64,000 bases of DNA from Mikania micrantha (lineage: Eukaryota > Streptophyta > Magnoliopsida > Asterales > Asteraceae). Within the stretch, counting starts at the first letter, position 1; every line of letters starts with the position of its first letter. A program made the translations under genes and the position numbers. This document shows, piece after piece, positions 1 to 11,800 of the stretch. The notes under the pieces are model-generated. The model made no database searches. It saw only the letters and a program-made list of their open reading frames with translations, and was not told where the DNA came from. Where the stretch lies: the NCBI GenBank assembly GCA_009363875.1, contig CM018685.1:63964593-64028592 (forward strand), written 5' to 3'.

Positions 1-1421
1 GTCATTTCATTATAATATAAACATGTACAATTTACCCTTATACACTCATCAATACTATTTTATGAAAGTTGCATTTCTGATTCATTCCGAATTATATAAC
101 AGTATGTAAAATATGATATTCAATTATGTCCCAATAATATATTTGTATGTTAGACTTTCTCTGTAACAAATGGGTGTTGTTTTAAACACTACTCTCTCAC
201 AACTATTTATGAAAATTTCCTAACTGTGACTTAAGAGTATAACCCTAGGCTACATATTCTTATAAATTTTTCACAGCTTAATAGATTAATGTGGGTATTG
301 GGTTAATATGTGATCTGCAGCTTTTGGTTTTCAAAATACCCAAATGTTAATTAGTGGCTCATAATTCATAATTTTATTTGTATGGATCCCAAATATATTG
401 AGTTGACTGCACCTAACCTCGAAGCAATCATTTAGTAATTTGCAGTATATTGAATTTCCAATTTAATGGGACCATAATTTTCTCAGAATTTTCTTACCTA
501 CTGCTAATTATTAGATCGTTTTAATGATCATCCCAAATTACCCATTATAATCGAACTGCATAAAAATTGTACCCCTGCATTCCGACATAACCAAAAGGAA
601 GTCTGGATTGAATTGTTACCTTAATAGCTAACCATAAAACAAGTTTAGAATGAGGCAGCATCAATGCAAAAGCTTGTGGGTTGTTCAGAAAACTATAATC
701 TGAATAGCCTAATTAAAACAACCATGAAGTTACTAGGTCAAAATCAGACAAATTAGTTTTTACTTATTCATTCAAGATAAACTAGTCGGCTTATACCTCA
801 TAATTTCCGGCAACAATGATGGTGGTGTGCTACGATAACAGTGACGACAACCTGATCTAGGGCGACATCGATTTGGTGAAGGTGGCTCGATCGAAAGCTT
901 GTGCGGTTGTGATTTAGGTGAAACCGATATGTGAAGTGTATAACTCGGTGGATGGCATCACGATATGGAAGGAGTATTATCCCCATCCTTCGGTGAATTT
1001 GTTGCCAAGCTGAAGGTTGAAGGGTCGCGACGTGTGTTTCCATTCCGACTAATATGGCACGCACCAAGAAACTAGGTCAACTGGATACCATTTGGGGATT
1101 TTTTTTTTCTTCTTCTTTTTGCTGGTGGAGTTTGTAAACGAAGCAGCCAAGTTTTTGGTTAAAAAGATTTTATTGGGTAAGTGTTGGTGTACCCTAAACC
1201 CATGTTTCCCCTATTATTATTATTATTATTATATATTTTTTTTTCTTGCGTGACATGCCACCTTCAATTTTTTTTTTTTGTTGTTGTAAAACATTTTATT
1301 ATTTTAACTATTACTCTCTTATTACTTACTTTCTTATTATCTATTATATTATTAATTTTAAACTTCGGTTATTTCAGATATATTAATTTTAGAACACGAG
1401 AGGATATTGGAATATACGTAC
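1..1421. other. AT-rich intergenic DNA, no supported gene
   Basis: No conserved domain, tRNA or long open frame can be supported here. A minus-strand open frame at 798-1067 (89 codons, His-rich C-terminus) sits in a locally less AT-rich patch, but it has no recognisable domain. It could be a decayed first exon. Poly-T and (att)n runs at 1098-1260 are low-complexity sequence. Confidence 0.5.
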
Positions 1422-2664
1422 CTAGGTTATAAACCTAGGGGAAATATCAAATAAAAAGTATATTTTGCCTAAGAAGGCTAAGAAGGATTTTTAAAATCTC
1501 CAAAACCTACCCAAACGAACTCCGATTGAACTCATTTCGATGGCATTGGAACCGTCTCATCGAACCCTACAATATTAGATTTTAAGTTTTCGTTTTAACA
1601 ACTAGATTTAGATTTTGTGTTTTAGGGCTTGGTTTTTAGCTTTTTAGTTGTATGATTATGTTAAAGATTTGTTTTTAAAGTTTTGGTTTTAGTATTAGGG
1701 TTTATTGTTTACGATTTAAGGTTTGGGTTTTAGGGTTCGACAAGCCGGTTCCAATGATGTAAAAATTAATTCAATCGGGGTTTGTTTGAGTCGGTTTTTA
1801 AGTTTTTAAAATCCTTCTTAGCCTTCTTAGGCAAAATAGACTTTTTAGGGGAACCCTCCCCTATAAACCTATGTATTACATGGGATTGAGTACAAAAAAT
1901 TATACAATTAAAATATATTTATATAAATTACATAATTTACTATATAAGAATATGTTATATAATTAGAAATACAAACTATAAATTTGTAAAAAAATTTTGT
2001 ATACAACATTGGACTTATAGTTATCGCCATCTTTATTAAAAATTAAAACTTTTAGATCATTTTACCTTTAACTCTGAATAAAATAACGTATAGTTGACCG
2101 TATGAAAAAACTTGCTATTTCATTAAGATCATACAATTTTCATTAACTTACACTTCATATCAGAGTATATCTTTTTAATATTATCCTAATTTAACAAAAT
2201 TCTTTCATCATTTTTGTCCAAAAGTGATATTAGAGTTTTTTTTTTTTTTTTTGTAATTTGTATGTACAATTATATAAAAATTTTTAAACAATTGTAAGGA
2301 TAAATTTTTGGGTGTCATGAAATAAAATTTAATATATGTTTAAAAGTATGTGTTTGTAATAAAATATAATTTAAAATATTTTTATTATTGTTTTGCAACA
2401 TATGTTTTTAATTTAAAAGAGAATATAAATATATGAAACACATAATACCTTGAAATTAACTGTATCTTAAAATGTAAAATTAGTATATCAAATATTCAAG
2501 TTATTTTAATTTAACATAAAAATAGGAACTATTAGTGTGACATGTGTCAATAATTATTTCAAATTAAATGTAAAATTGACATGTGGCTATAATTTAGGGA
2601 GAATTATAGTGATGTTGACACATAAACAAATTTATTTTCTTTTATTATATAGTATAAATATAGA
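1422..2664 (-). mobile_element. Helitron-like non-autonomous element (probable)
   Basis: Read on the minus strand, the element would start with TC after an A at 2664 (TCTATATTTATACTATATAA, the AT-rich start common in plant Helitrons). It would end with CTAG at 1422-1425, preceded by a short hairpin (CCCATGTAATACATAGG, 1868-1884) about 12 nt from the end once the nested MITE at 1438-1862 is removed. The base after CTAG is G rather than the expected T, and there are no terminal repeats or target duplication, as expected for Helitrons. No Rep/helicase is encoded. The call rests only on terminal motifs. Confidence 0.42.
1438..1862. mobile_element. Mutator-like MITE with 9-bp target duplication
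   Basis: This 425-bp element is flanked by the direct repeat ataaaccta at 1429-1437 and 1863-1871. Its ends are long imperfect terminal inverted repeats of about 65 bp. The left arm contains tattttgcctaagaaggcta and the right arm contains its complement followed by aggggaaccctcccct. The interior is AT-rich with repeated ttagggtttt-like words and has no ORF. The 9-bp duplication and long TIRs are typical of Mutator-superfamily MITEs. It is nested inside the Helitron-like element. Confidence 0.75.
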
Positions 2665-2929
2665 TAGATATAGATTGTTCCTTAATTTTATTTGGTAGAC
2701 ACGCTTAGGAGGTCGGGATCAAAAACAAGTTGAATGTAGAGGTGAGAATAGCAAAGCGATAACCGAAAAGAAAAACCGAAAACCCAACTAAAAATAACCG
2801 AAAACGACTTAATCGATTGGTTATGGTTAACATAGGGCAATAACCGAACTACTCGGTTACGGTTACGGTTTACCAAACTCTAATAACCTAAATAACTGAA
2901 ACCGAACCGATATATATATATAGATTGAG
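2665..2929. repeat. aaccgaa-rich repeat, left part
   Basis: From about 2739 the sequence is rich in aaccga/cggtta words. A similar stretch at 4381-4501 ends in gcacacccctag. The outer ends (tagaggtg at 2739 and the complement of taggggtg at 4501) look like degenerate TIRs of one hAT-like element interrupted by the next feature. No target duplication was found, so this is tentative. The open frame here is low-complexity. Confidence 0.35.
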
Positions 2930-4226
2930 TTTTGGCTAAAATGTCTAAAAACCATAAAAAGTGTGAGAAGTAATCTCAGCCATACACGTGTATTTTCAAA
3001 GGTTTACAAGATATGGGTATTAACGTAATTTGTTTTTATTATTTGTTAGCGGTTATTTTGGGAAAATACCATGATTGTCGCTAACACATTTTTTAAAAAT
3101 CCAAATCAATTATCGATTACAAGAAGAAATCACAGATTGTAATTGATTTTATCATTCTAATTTCATCTGGCGAATGCTCGTTTAGTGCTTTTTGGGGGTA
3201 ACGTCGTGATGGAATCGAACACAGAAGAGACACAAGGTTATGGTGTTTTTAATATTATGTTATTTGGCGTTATCAGTTAGCTTCATATTGTCTTTATGGT
3301 GTTTTTCAGATTGTATGGTGTTTTTCAGATTGTATTGTGTTTTCCAGATTGTATGATGTTATTTCGTATGTATTTTGATATTTCGTTTTAATGATGCTAT
3401 GTTTTTTGATATTATGGTGTTTTTTAGATTGTATTGTGTTTTTGGGATTGTATGGTGTTTTCCAGATTGTATGGTGTTATTTCGTATGTTGTTTGATATT
3501 TCTTTTTAATGATGCTCTGTTTTTTGATTTTATGGTGTTTTTCAAATTGTATGGTGTTTTTCAGGTTGTATTGTGTTTTTTGGATTGTATGGTGTTTTTG
3601 AATCCAAGTATTACAAGTTATTTTGAATCCGAAAGCCCTAATCACCATTATATTTTTAAAACTTTATGGTGTTTTTTTAAATAATGCTCTGTTTTTTGAT
3701 TTTATACACATGTATGGTGTTTTAATGGTGGTTATATACGTAGTTTAAAGTTTATGGTGTTTTTCAGATTATATGTTTGTTAGGATAAACTGTTTATTGC
3801 CTTTTATAAAATAAGTCAAATATTCTCAATTTCATAACAAATTAACAAAACACCAAAAACAACAAAGAAGATACATAACACTAAAAACACCAATAAATAA
3901 ACGCCAAAAACACCAAGACCATAAATAACACCAAAAACACCATAACCTTAATCAACAGTTCAACTGAAATGGGGAATTTGGTGTTTTCGTCGATGGGTAA
4001 AATCTAGGTTAAAGGCGTCTTTTACGGAATTGAGATAAATTGGGAATGTTAGTTCTAATTCAAAAAACACCAAATTACGTTTATGCCCATCCCGCGACTA
4101 TCAAACACCATACTAATTACAAAATTGCCACCGCGCAATTCTGACGGTAAAACACCACAGATCTACGTCCAATATTGCTTCTCACGCTTCTCATAGTTTT
4201 TATCCTTTTTAAAATATCCCTCCCCT
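2930..4226. mobile_element. TIR element with tggtgttttt tandem array
   Basis: The ends are imperfect inverted repeats: aaaaaccataaaaagtgtga near 2947 matches the complement of ttctcacgcttctcatagtt near 4178. Between them, 3230-3790 is an irregular array of tatggtgtttttcagattgt-like units of roughly 20-30 bp. The right arm at 3845-3960 carries the complementary words (aacaccaaaaacac). Open frames in the array are translations of the repeat. Flanking tatatata runs suggest insertion into an AT tract. The family is unknown; this could be a foldback or Mutator-type element. Confidence 0.5.
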
Positions 4227-5104
4227 AAATATATATATATTCATGTATTTTTCATATTTTTCTATGTATTTTCATGTATTTGATGTAATATTTAAGTATA
4301 TGTATGCTTGAAAGAGATTCAAAACACTTCAAAACAATAAAAACAAGTTCAATAACCAAATTTATAACTTCAAAATAATCACCACGAAAATAACCGAAAC
4401 CGGTACTCGGTTTCGTTACCTAAATTCCATTAACCGAACCGTCGATTTCGGTTTCGGTGGAGGCCAATAACCGAACTGAACCGACATTTGCACACCCCTA
4501 GTTTGTTTATGGTTTATAAGAGACAAGGATTGTATATTTGAAAACCCGGTCTTATAAAGAAAATTCATAAACCTTATGTTAGTTATTGACATAAAATTCT
4601 TGAAAATAAACATTTGGTCTACATTAAATTGAATAAAAAAATAGAATTTGGATTAAAAAAAATATGATAAAACGTTGACCACATTTTAATTTTCAAAAAT
4701 TAAAAATCAATGGCTCATATAAGTTTAATGATTTTCCCTCTAAAATCATGTTTTCAAAGGATAAAATCCCATAGGAGGTAATTGCAAGGTGTTAATAGTT
4801 TGGACTCACACGAAGCTTGGGCATTTTAAAGAAGGGTTGAAATTTAATTGACCTAAAATGCATACTGAGTTTTGAAGCAAAAGCGAATGAAACCAATATT
4901 TCTAACAAAAAATAACTTTTTGGTCGAAAAATTAAAATCACAATGGAAAAAAAAGGGGGCGGTCACCTTAGCCCTATAAAAGCTTTGCCCATGGTTCTCA
5001 TGTTGCAGAGGAACATCTAAGAATAATCATGAGACATTATATCATTAATTAACGTCTATAATTAAATCAAGTTATCGAATAATATTTTAATAATGATAAC
5101 TTTT
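4227..5104. other. AT-rich intergenic DNA, no supported gene
   Basis: Apart from the aaccga-rich right part of the disrupted repeat at 4381-4501, no gene, RNA or clear element boundary was seen. The short frames present have no recognisable domain. Confidence 0.5.
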
Positions 5105-5332
5105 GTTGACTATTTATCAAGTTTCTTCATCTTCTATAAACGTTCGTAGCTTCCACTTATGACATTTTTTTTAAATATATCATAAAAACAAACATTTTTT
5201 ATCTTCAATATAAATATAGTGTTGCTATAGAAAAAATTTGTTTTTTTCAGTTAAATGAGGTTTTTTTGTTTCTTGCTAAATGTTGTGTTTTCCTTAACAA
5301 ATAAAAGACACAATGATGTTTCATAATACGTA
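5105..5332. mobile_element. Left arm of inverted-repeat element split by Tekay-1
   Basis: The region from about 5110 to 5260 (including atagtgttgctatagaaaaa near 5216) is the imperfect reverse complement of 14985-15140 (tttttatagcaacactacac near 15021). The two arms flank Tekay-1, whose TSD (acgta) lies at their centre. Together they would form a foldback MITE of about 540 bp. Its outer ends are not sharply defined. Confidence 0.6.
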
Positions 5333-7615
5333 TGTAACAACCGAAATTTTAGTAATTTAATAATAAACGTACGAGATTTCGGTTACTGTTGAAACTGTGA
5401 CGACTGCGTACGAAAAATTCGGCAATTATGACGTGAGCACATTTGGTCGTGCTTGAAATCAACGAGGATTTAGCAACTTTTGTTATTGGGGATTGATAGT
5501 ATGTGAAAAATGATGAACGTGGGCGAAAACCGCGCGCAAAACGGAGTTCGTATGCTCCCGGAATCGCGAAAACAAGTTAAAACTCAAAATGATGACGCAG
5601 GGTGACGTGGGGCGCTACGCCTGGCGCCAAACGCCCAGTTGGGGCGATGCGCCCCAGGCCCTAAGTCGGTTAAAATTGTTTAAAACGATCAGAACACACC
5701 AGAACGTAATATCTTCGTCCATTTCGACCTCCAGAAGTGATTCTCTTCATCTAACACCTATAATCTTCAAAATCAAAGCCCTTTGAACATCCAGATCGTG
5801 CCAGGAATCATATATACAAGTCCTGATCGTCGTTTTACCCGCAGAAACTCGTCAGATCAGGTAACGGTTCGTTTTAACCTTCTAGTTTGATTTTGATTGA
5901 TTAGATCTTGATTTTGAACGTAATGAGATAGTTAGGATTGTTGATTATTGCCTAGATGATGGCTAGGATTGATTAGAAATGAAGAACACAATGTTCTAAC
6001 GGTTAAATCCTTGTTTTGAGCCGTTGTAATGCCCGGTTTGCATGAAATCACAACTATGATTATAATGGATTAATCCATTTGATTATGATGATGTAAATGA
6101 TTAGTTTGGTTAATCTTTGAAATGCAAAGGTTAAATCTGAGTGTTCCAAACTAATCACAATCATTAACATACTTATTGGAACGATTATCTGATGTTTGTG
6201 ATAACAGTCAGATTAGTATGTTAAACATGGTTATTAAACCTATTCTAAGACTATGTTGTGATATTTCATGATATCTGGGTAATCAATGATAAGGATTTAT
6301 CATTTCTAAGCCATTAATCTGTTCAGGAACTGTTTTAGCATTATAATCAACAACATTAACTATTTGATGACTTTCAAGACAATGTCTTTGACATTGAACG
6401 TTCAGAAAGATCTAATCAGTAGGTTAAATCATAAATGACGTATTAAGTGTAAACGAATGCAGAGTTACACCATTAGTACCAGTTTACGAGGAATCTTGCT
6501 ATTGTAAGATATCAGGTGAGTTCTTAAAGCCCTGTTTTAAATGTTTTATCATTTTGGGCTGATATGCATGTTATAAAGTTATGTTATGAAAAAGATTGTA
6601 TGTATGTATAAAGTATGGTATAAAAGTGATTATAACCTGATGATAATCAGTTAAAGTATGTTTTCAGGAAAAGAACGTTTATAGGTAAAGAATGATTTAA
6701 AATAAATGATTTTAAGAATCTCAGTTGAGATATAAAGAATGTTTAAAGTCTCAACTGCGGTTGAGAAAGAAATGATTTTTTTTAAAAGGGCTCAACCGAG
6801 GTTGAGTAGGAAATGAGGTTTTGCTGGCTGCGGTTGGGCAAAACTTGAACACTACGGTGAAAGGAGCCGTTTATGATGATGATGGTTTAAATGATTTAAA
6901 CCATATTATGTATGAATGATATATGTAAAGAAGTCTTGTACCGGTATGAGCCGTCAATTTCGGTTGATGGTTAAAGAGTCCTGTGAAAGAACAGGCCTGC
7001 CGACTGTGTGTCGCCAGTTCAGTTAAAGAAATCTTAGGCATGCTTGAGTTATCAGCTGCGCGTTGATAGTGTTAAAGAAATCTTATACATGTATGAGTTA
7101 CCAGCTGCGGGTTGGTAGTGTAAGAGCCTTGTGATTGCACAAGCCTGTTTGACTTTAGGGTCAGCAGTTAACGGTGAAGTTCCTTCACTATATGAATGAT
7201 GTTATGATAATATGTATGTTATGTAAGTATGTTATGATGATATGTATGTGATGAAAGTATGATATGAGAACAGGTATGTTATGTATTTAAATTGTGTCAT
7301 GTGATGACATGAATAAATAAAGATTTTTCTAAGAAATGAACTTAGAACTCACCAGCATAAAGCTGACTTGTTTTACATGCATATCAGGTTGAATAGTTTG
7401 AGAAAGGAGACCAGGAAGGCTCATGGCATAAATTGAAGACTATCCCTGGCATAGACTGACTGTACTATATGACTGTTAGAAGAGTGGGTTATGTTTAATG
7501 TGTAAAAGTTTGTTTAGATCTATATGATAGTTATGTTGTTACCCTACATTCCGCTGCTATGATAATGTAATTATGGGTTTGATGTTTTGCCAACTGAGGG
7601 GCTGAGGGCCTCTCA
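5333..7615 (+). repeat. Tekay-1 5' LTR
   Basis: The LTR starts tgtaacaacc and ends gggcctctca. GC-rich hairpins occur near the start: ggcgctacgcc at 5611-5621 and ggggcgatgcgcccc at 5641-5655. A consensus splice-donor-like atcaggtgagttct lies near 6508, and a 10-bp complement (agaactcacc) near 7345. The segment of about 5880-6420 closely resembles the middle of the Tekay-2 LTR, while the rest diverges. The 65-codon open frame in the LTR is not supported as a gene. Confidence 0.95.
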
Positions 7616-7618
7616 AGT

Positions 7619-7636
7619 TGGTATCAGAGCCATAGT
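7619..7636 (+). other. Tekay-1 primer-binding site (tRNA-iMet)
   Basis: TGGTATCAGAGCCA lies 3 nt after the LTR. It complements the 3' end of initiator methionyl-tRNA, the usual minus-strand primer for plant Ty3 elements. Confidence 0.9.
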
Positions 7637-7945
7637 TTGAGAGATCCGGTCATCCCTAATGACTGGACTTAAACTGAAAATGGGACTGAAGGATAAGAAT
7701 GCCAGTCAAGGGTAGTTTGATGCCATGAGCTGAATGTTATGTATGAGTTAAGACATAGGTGTAAGGTTAGAAAGATAGTTAGAGTCATGCACTTTGGGGT
7801 GACGGAATGGGAAACGTTTAGAGCCTATGAGTTAGGTAAATGGTTAATAACACCTGATCAACGTCATTAACTATTTACAAAGCTTATTTCGTGCTAAACT
7901 AAACCTGTACTGACTCTCCAATTGTTGCATCCTGTAGGTAATTAA

Positions 7946-8836
7946 ATGGCTGGAAAAAGGGGTAGACCACGTAAGCAACCACAGGAACCTGAAGAACCAC
8001 ATATTGAGAATGAAGAACCCGTCAATGAAGACGACTATGAGCACAACGAGCGACCGGAAGATGAAGAGGAGTTTACTCTAGAGCCTATCGTAGTGAAGGC
8101 TATTTCTGATGAAGTCTGTAAAGTTTTGGATGATAAGCTACCAGCTTTGGTTACAAAAATACTAAAGGATACTTTGAAAGACAAGTCTGAAGAAACTAAG
8201 GAGAACACCAAAGAAGAAGAAGTTGTGATCACCGGAACTAAGAACGGTGATTCTACGTCAGAAAAACGGAAGGGTTGTGATTACAAGGCCTTCAAAGGAT
8301 GCAATCCACCCTCATTTGATGGTAAGAAGGATGCCGTGGCTACTTGCCACTGGGTCTCAGCTATGGAAGCGGTTATCGCCATCAGTGAGTGCCGTGAAGA
8401 CCAAGCTGTGAAATTTGCAGCTCATTCATTTACTGAAGAAGCTCTACATTGGTGGAACACTGTTAAGCAGTCAAAGACCACTACTGATGTGGAGTGCTTG
8501 AAATGGGAGGAATTGAAGGAGTTAGTTATAAAACACTTCTGTCCAAAGAATGAAATTGATAAAATCGAGCGGGAATTTCTGACTTTGAAAGCTGGACGTA
8601 TGAACCATCGGCAATATACGTCAAAATTTAATGAAATGTCAAGGTTGGTTCCTCATTTGGTAAACACGGAGGAACGCAGACTTAAGTTATATGTGGAAGG
8701 ACTACCGCCTAAAGTCCGAACACATGTGAAGGCGCATGCTCCTAGAACTTTTGAATCAGCCGTAGAAATTAGCGGCATTGTCTGGGATGATGTTGTTGAA
8801 GCTGAACCAATAAAGGAGGAACTGAAGCAAAAGTGA
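7946..8836 (+). CDS. gag: Tekay-1 Gag (capsid part), ends at in-frame TGA
   Basis: The 296-aa product is the structural protein that assembles the cytoplasmic virus-like particle. The N-terminus (MAGKRGRPRK) has an AT-hook-like RGRP core and is followed by an acidic stretch. A retrotransposon capsid domain follows at about 105-270, with the family-typical EEALHWWNTVKQ, WEELKELVIKHFCPKNE and YVEGLPPKVRTHV. The start matches the Tekay-2 gag start (MAPKRGRP). It ends at TGA 8834-8836. The frame then continues open through 15 codons to the ATG at 8882, so the zinc knuckles lie on the downstream frame. This could be a nonsense mutation or a readthrough signal. Confidence 0.9.
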   Translation: MAGKRGRPRKQPQEPEEPHIENEEPVNEDDYEHNERPEDEEEFTLEPIVVKAISDEVCKVLDDKLPALVTKILKDTLKDKSEETKENTKEEEVVITGTKNGDSTSEKRKGCDYKAFKGCNPPSFDGKKDAVATCHWVSAMEAVIAISECREDQAVKFAAHSFTEEALHWWNTVKQSKTTTDVECLKWEELKELVIKHFCPKNEIDKIEREFLTLKAGRMNHRQYTSKFNEMSRLVPHLVNTEERRLKLYVEGLPPKVRTHVKAHAPRTFESAVEISGIVWDDVVEAEPIKEELKQK

Positions 8837-8881
8837 TCACCGGGATTCAAAAGAAATAGAAATAGTAAACCGGGACTCCCC

Positions 8882-11800
8882 ATGAAAAAGCTTAAAGTAG
8901 AAGAATTTGAAACGTGCACTAAGTGTGGAAGGAAGCATGGGGGAGAATGTCGCCTGGGGACTACTTTGTGCTACCGTTGTGGAAAAACTGGACACCTCTC
9001 GTATAATTGTCCAACCATACTAAAGTGTTACAATTGTGGTGGGATCGGTCACATGAGCAAGAATTGTTTTAAACCAAAGACAATACCTACTGAAGCCAGT
9101 AAACCTGAAAGTAGCAAGGGAGGGGAGAAACAAAAGGCAAAAGCTCGTGCCTTTACTATGACCAGAGATCAGGCAGCCAAAGACCCGGATGTGGTGACAG
9201 GTACATTCTTGATTAATGATATCCCTGCTTCAGTGCTATTTGATTCTGGTGCAAGTATGAGCTTTGTGGCTATTACTTTTTGTGATAAACTGTGCGCAAA
9301 TGTTAGAAAGATAGAAAATGCCTTTAACATAGAAACTGCTCTTGGTAAATCTACTAGAGTAACGGAGGCCATTGAGGATGATTGTTACATTGATATAGAA
9401 GGTCATAGATTCCCTGTTAAGTTGTTTGTGATTATGTTAGGAGGTTTTGATGTAGTTTTGGGCATGGATTGGTTGGCCAAACATGAGGCTAACATTGTCT
9501 GTCAACGAAATATGATTTTCTTAACGGCTCTTAATGGGAGTTCAGTAACGGTTTACGGGGATAAAGTGTTTAACGTGCCTAAAGTCATTTCAATGATTAA
9601 GGCAAGTGAATTTATGAGGCGAGGGTGTGGGACTTATCTGGCATATGTTATTGATAAAGAAATTAAAGTAAAAGAATTGGAAGACGTACCCGTGGTGTGT
9701 AACTTTCCTGATGTATTTCCTGAGGATTTGCCAGGAATTCCACCTGATCGGGAAATCGAATTCCAAATTGATGTTGTGCCAGGAGCTCAACCTGTCGCCA
9801 GGGCACCGTACCGTCTGGCCCCAACAGAGATGAAAGAATTAATGACCCAACTACAAGACCTTCTAGACAAAGGTTTTATACGACCGAGTGTGTCACCTTG
9901 GGGTGCACCAGTGTTGTTTGTAAAGAAAAAGGATGGAAGTATGAGAATGTGTATTGATTATAGGGAATTGAATAAGCTCACAATAAAGAATAAGTATCCG
10001 TTACCAAGGATTGACGATCTATTCGACCAATTGCAAGGGGCAAGTTGGTTTTCTAAAATAGATCTCAGATCAGGGTATCATCAATTAAAGGTGAGAGAAC
10101 AAGATATTCCGAAGACAGCGTTTCGCACACGTTATGGACACTATGAGTTTCTTGTGATGTCTTTCGGATTAACAAACGCTCCTGCGGCGTTTATGGATTT
10201 GATGAATCGGGTGTGTAGACCTATGTTAGACCGATCAGTGATTGTGTTCATTGATGATATCTTAATATACTCAAGGAGTGAAGGTGATCATGCGTGTCAT
10301 CTTCGGGAAGTACTTGAAATGCTAAGAAGAGAAAAGTTGTATGCCAAGTTCTCCAAATGTGCCTTTTGGTTACGAGAAGTGCAGTTCCTAGGTCATGTTA
10401 TTAGCCCAGAAGGCATAATGGTGGACCCAGCTAAAATAGAAGCAGTAATGAAATGGAATCCTCCGAAAACACCAACGGAAGTGCATAGCTTTCTCGGTTT
10501 AGCAGGTTATTACAGAAGATTTATTCAGGATTTCTCTAGGATTGCTACACCGTTGACAAAATTGACGAGGAAAGAAGTAAAGTATGATTGGGGTCCAACT
10601 CAGGTTCAAGCTTTTGAAGAACTAAAGAAGAGATTAACCGAAGCTCCTATTTTAACACTGCCGGATGGTAATGAAGACATGGTGGTGTACTCAGATGCGT
10701 CTTATCTGGGTTTGGGCTGTGTACTTATGCAAAGGGGAAAGGTAATAGCATATGCCTCAAGACAATTGAAAACCCATGAAGCTAATTATCCAACACATGA
10801 TTTGGAATTGGCTGCTGTGGTATTTGCTTTAAAAATTTGGAGGCATTATTTATATGGAGTGAAATGTACAATCTACACAGATCATAAAAGTTTAAAATAC
10901 TTCTTTGAACAGAAAGATTTGAATATGAGACAAAGAAGATGGCTTGAACTGCTCAAAGATTATGACTGTGAGATCTTGTATCACCCGGGCAAGGCCAATG
11001 TGGTGGCTGATGCTCTAAGTCGCAAGACAGAACACTCTGCTATACAAGTTAAGTCTTACAGTTTGGTAATAACACCTGATTTTCTAAATGAACTTAAGGA
11101 TGCACAGAAGGAAGGATTAAAGGAAGAAAATGTGGAATTCGAAAGGATATTTGGTCAGGTTAAAAGTCTAGAAGAAAATGAATGTGGCATTAAGATACGA
11201 TTTGGTCGAATGTGGGTTCCACGAAATGGGGACATCAGGTCAAGGATTCTAGACGAAGCACATAAGTCACGTTACTCTATTCATCCTGGTGCAACGAAAA
11301 TGTATCAAGATCTTCGAAAGGATTACTGGTGGCCAGGTATGAAGTTTAATGTAATGCAGTATGTAAACAAATGTTTGACATGTGCGCAAGTGAAAGCTGA
11401 ACATCAGAAACCTTATGGTTATGTGCAACCTTTAGAAGTCCCGGAATGGAAATGGGAACACATCACCATGGATTTTATAACTAAGTTGCCTCTTACGGCG
11501 AAACGTCATGATGCTATTTGGGTGATTGTAGACCGGTTAACGAAAAGTGCTCATTTCTTGCCAATACGTGAGACGTATACTTCGGAGAAATTGTCTGAAC
11601 TATTTGTGAAAGAAATAATTACGAGACATGGAGTTCCAGTTTCTATAGTGTCAGATCGTGACACGCGATTCGTTTCAAGATTCTGGAAACAGTTTCAAGA
11701 ATCAATGGGCACAAGACTCAATATTAGCACTGCGTATCATCCTCAGACCGATGGACAGTCTGAAAGGACTATCCAAACCTTAGAAGATATGCTTAGAGCT

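Noticed and set aside
798..1067. 89-codon minus-strand frame near the window start
   Set aside because: No family resemblance and low-complexity His run; may be a decayed exon but cannot be supported.
5589..5786. 65-codon open frame in both Tekay-1 LTRs
   Set aside because: Same reasoning: LTR sequence, no domain, and identical in both LTR copies by descent.
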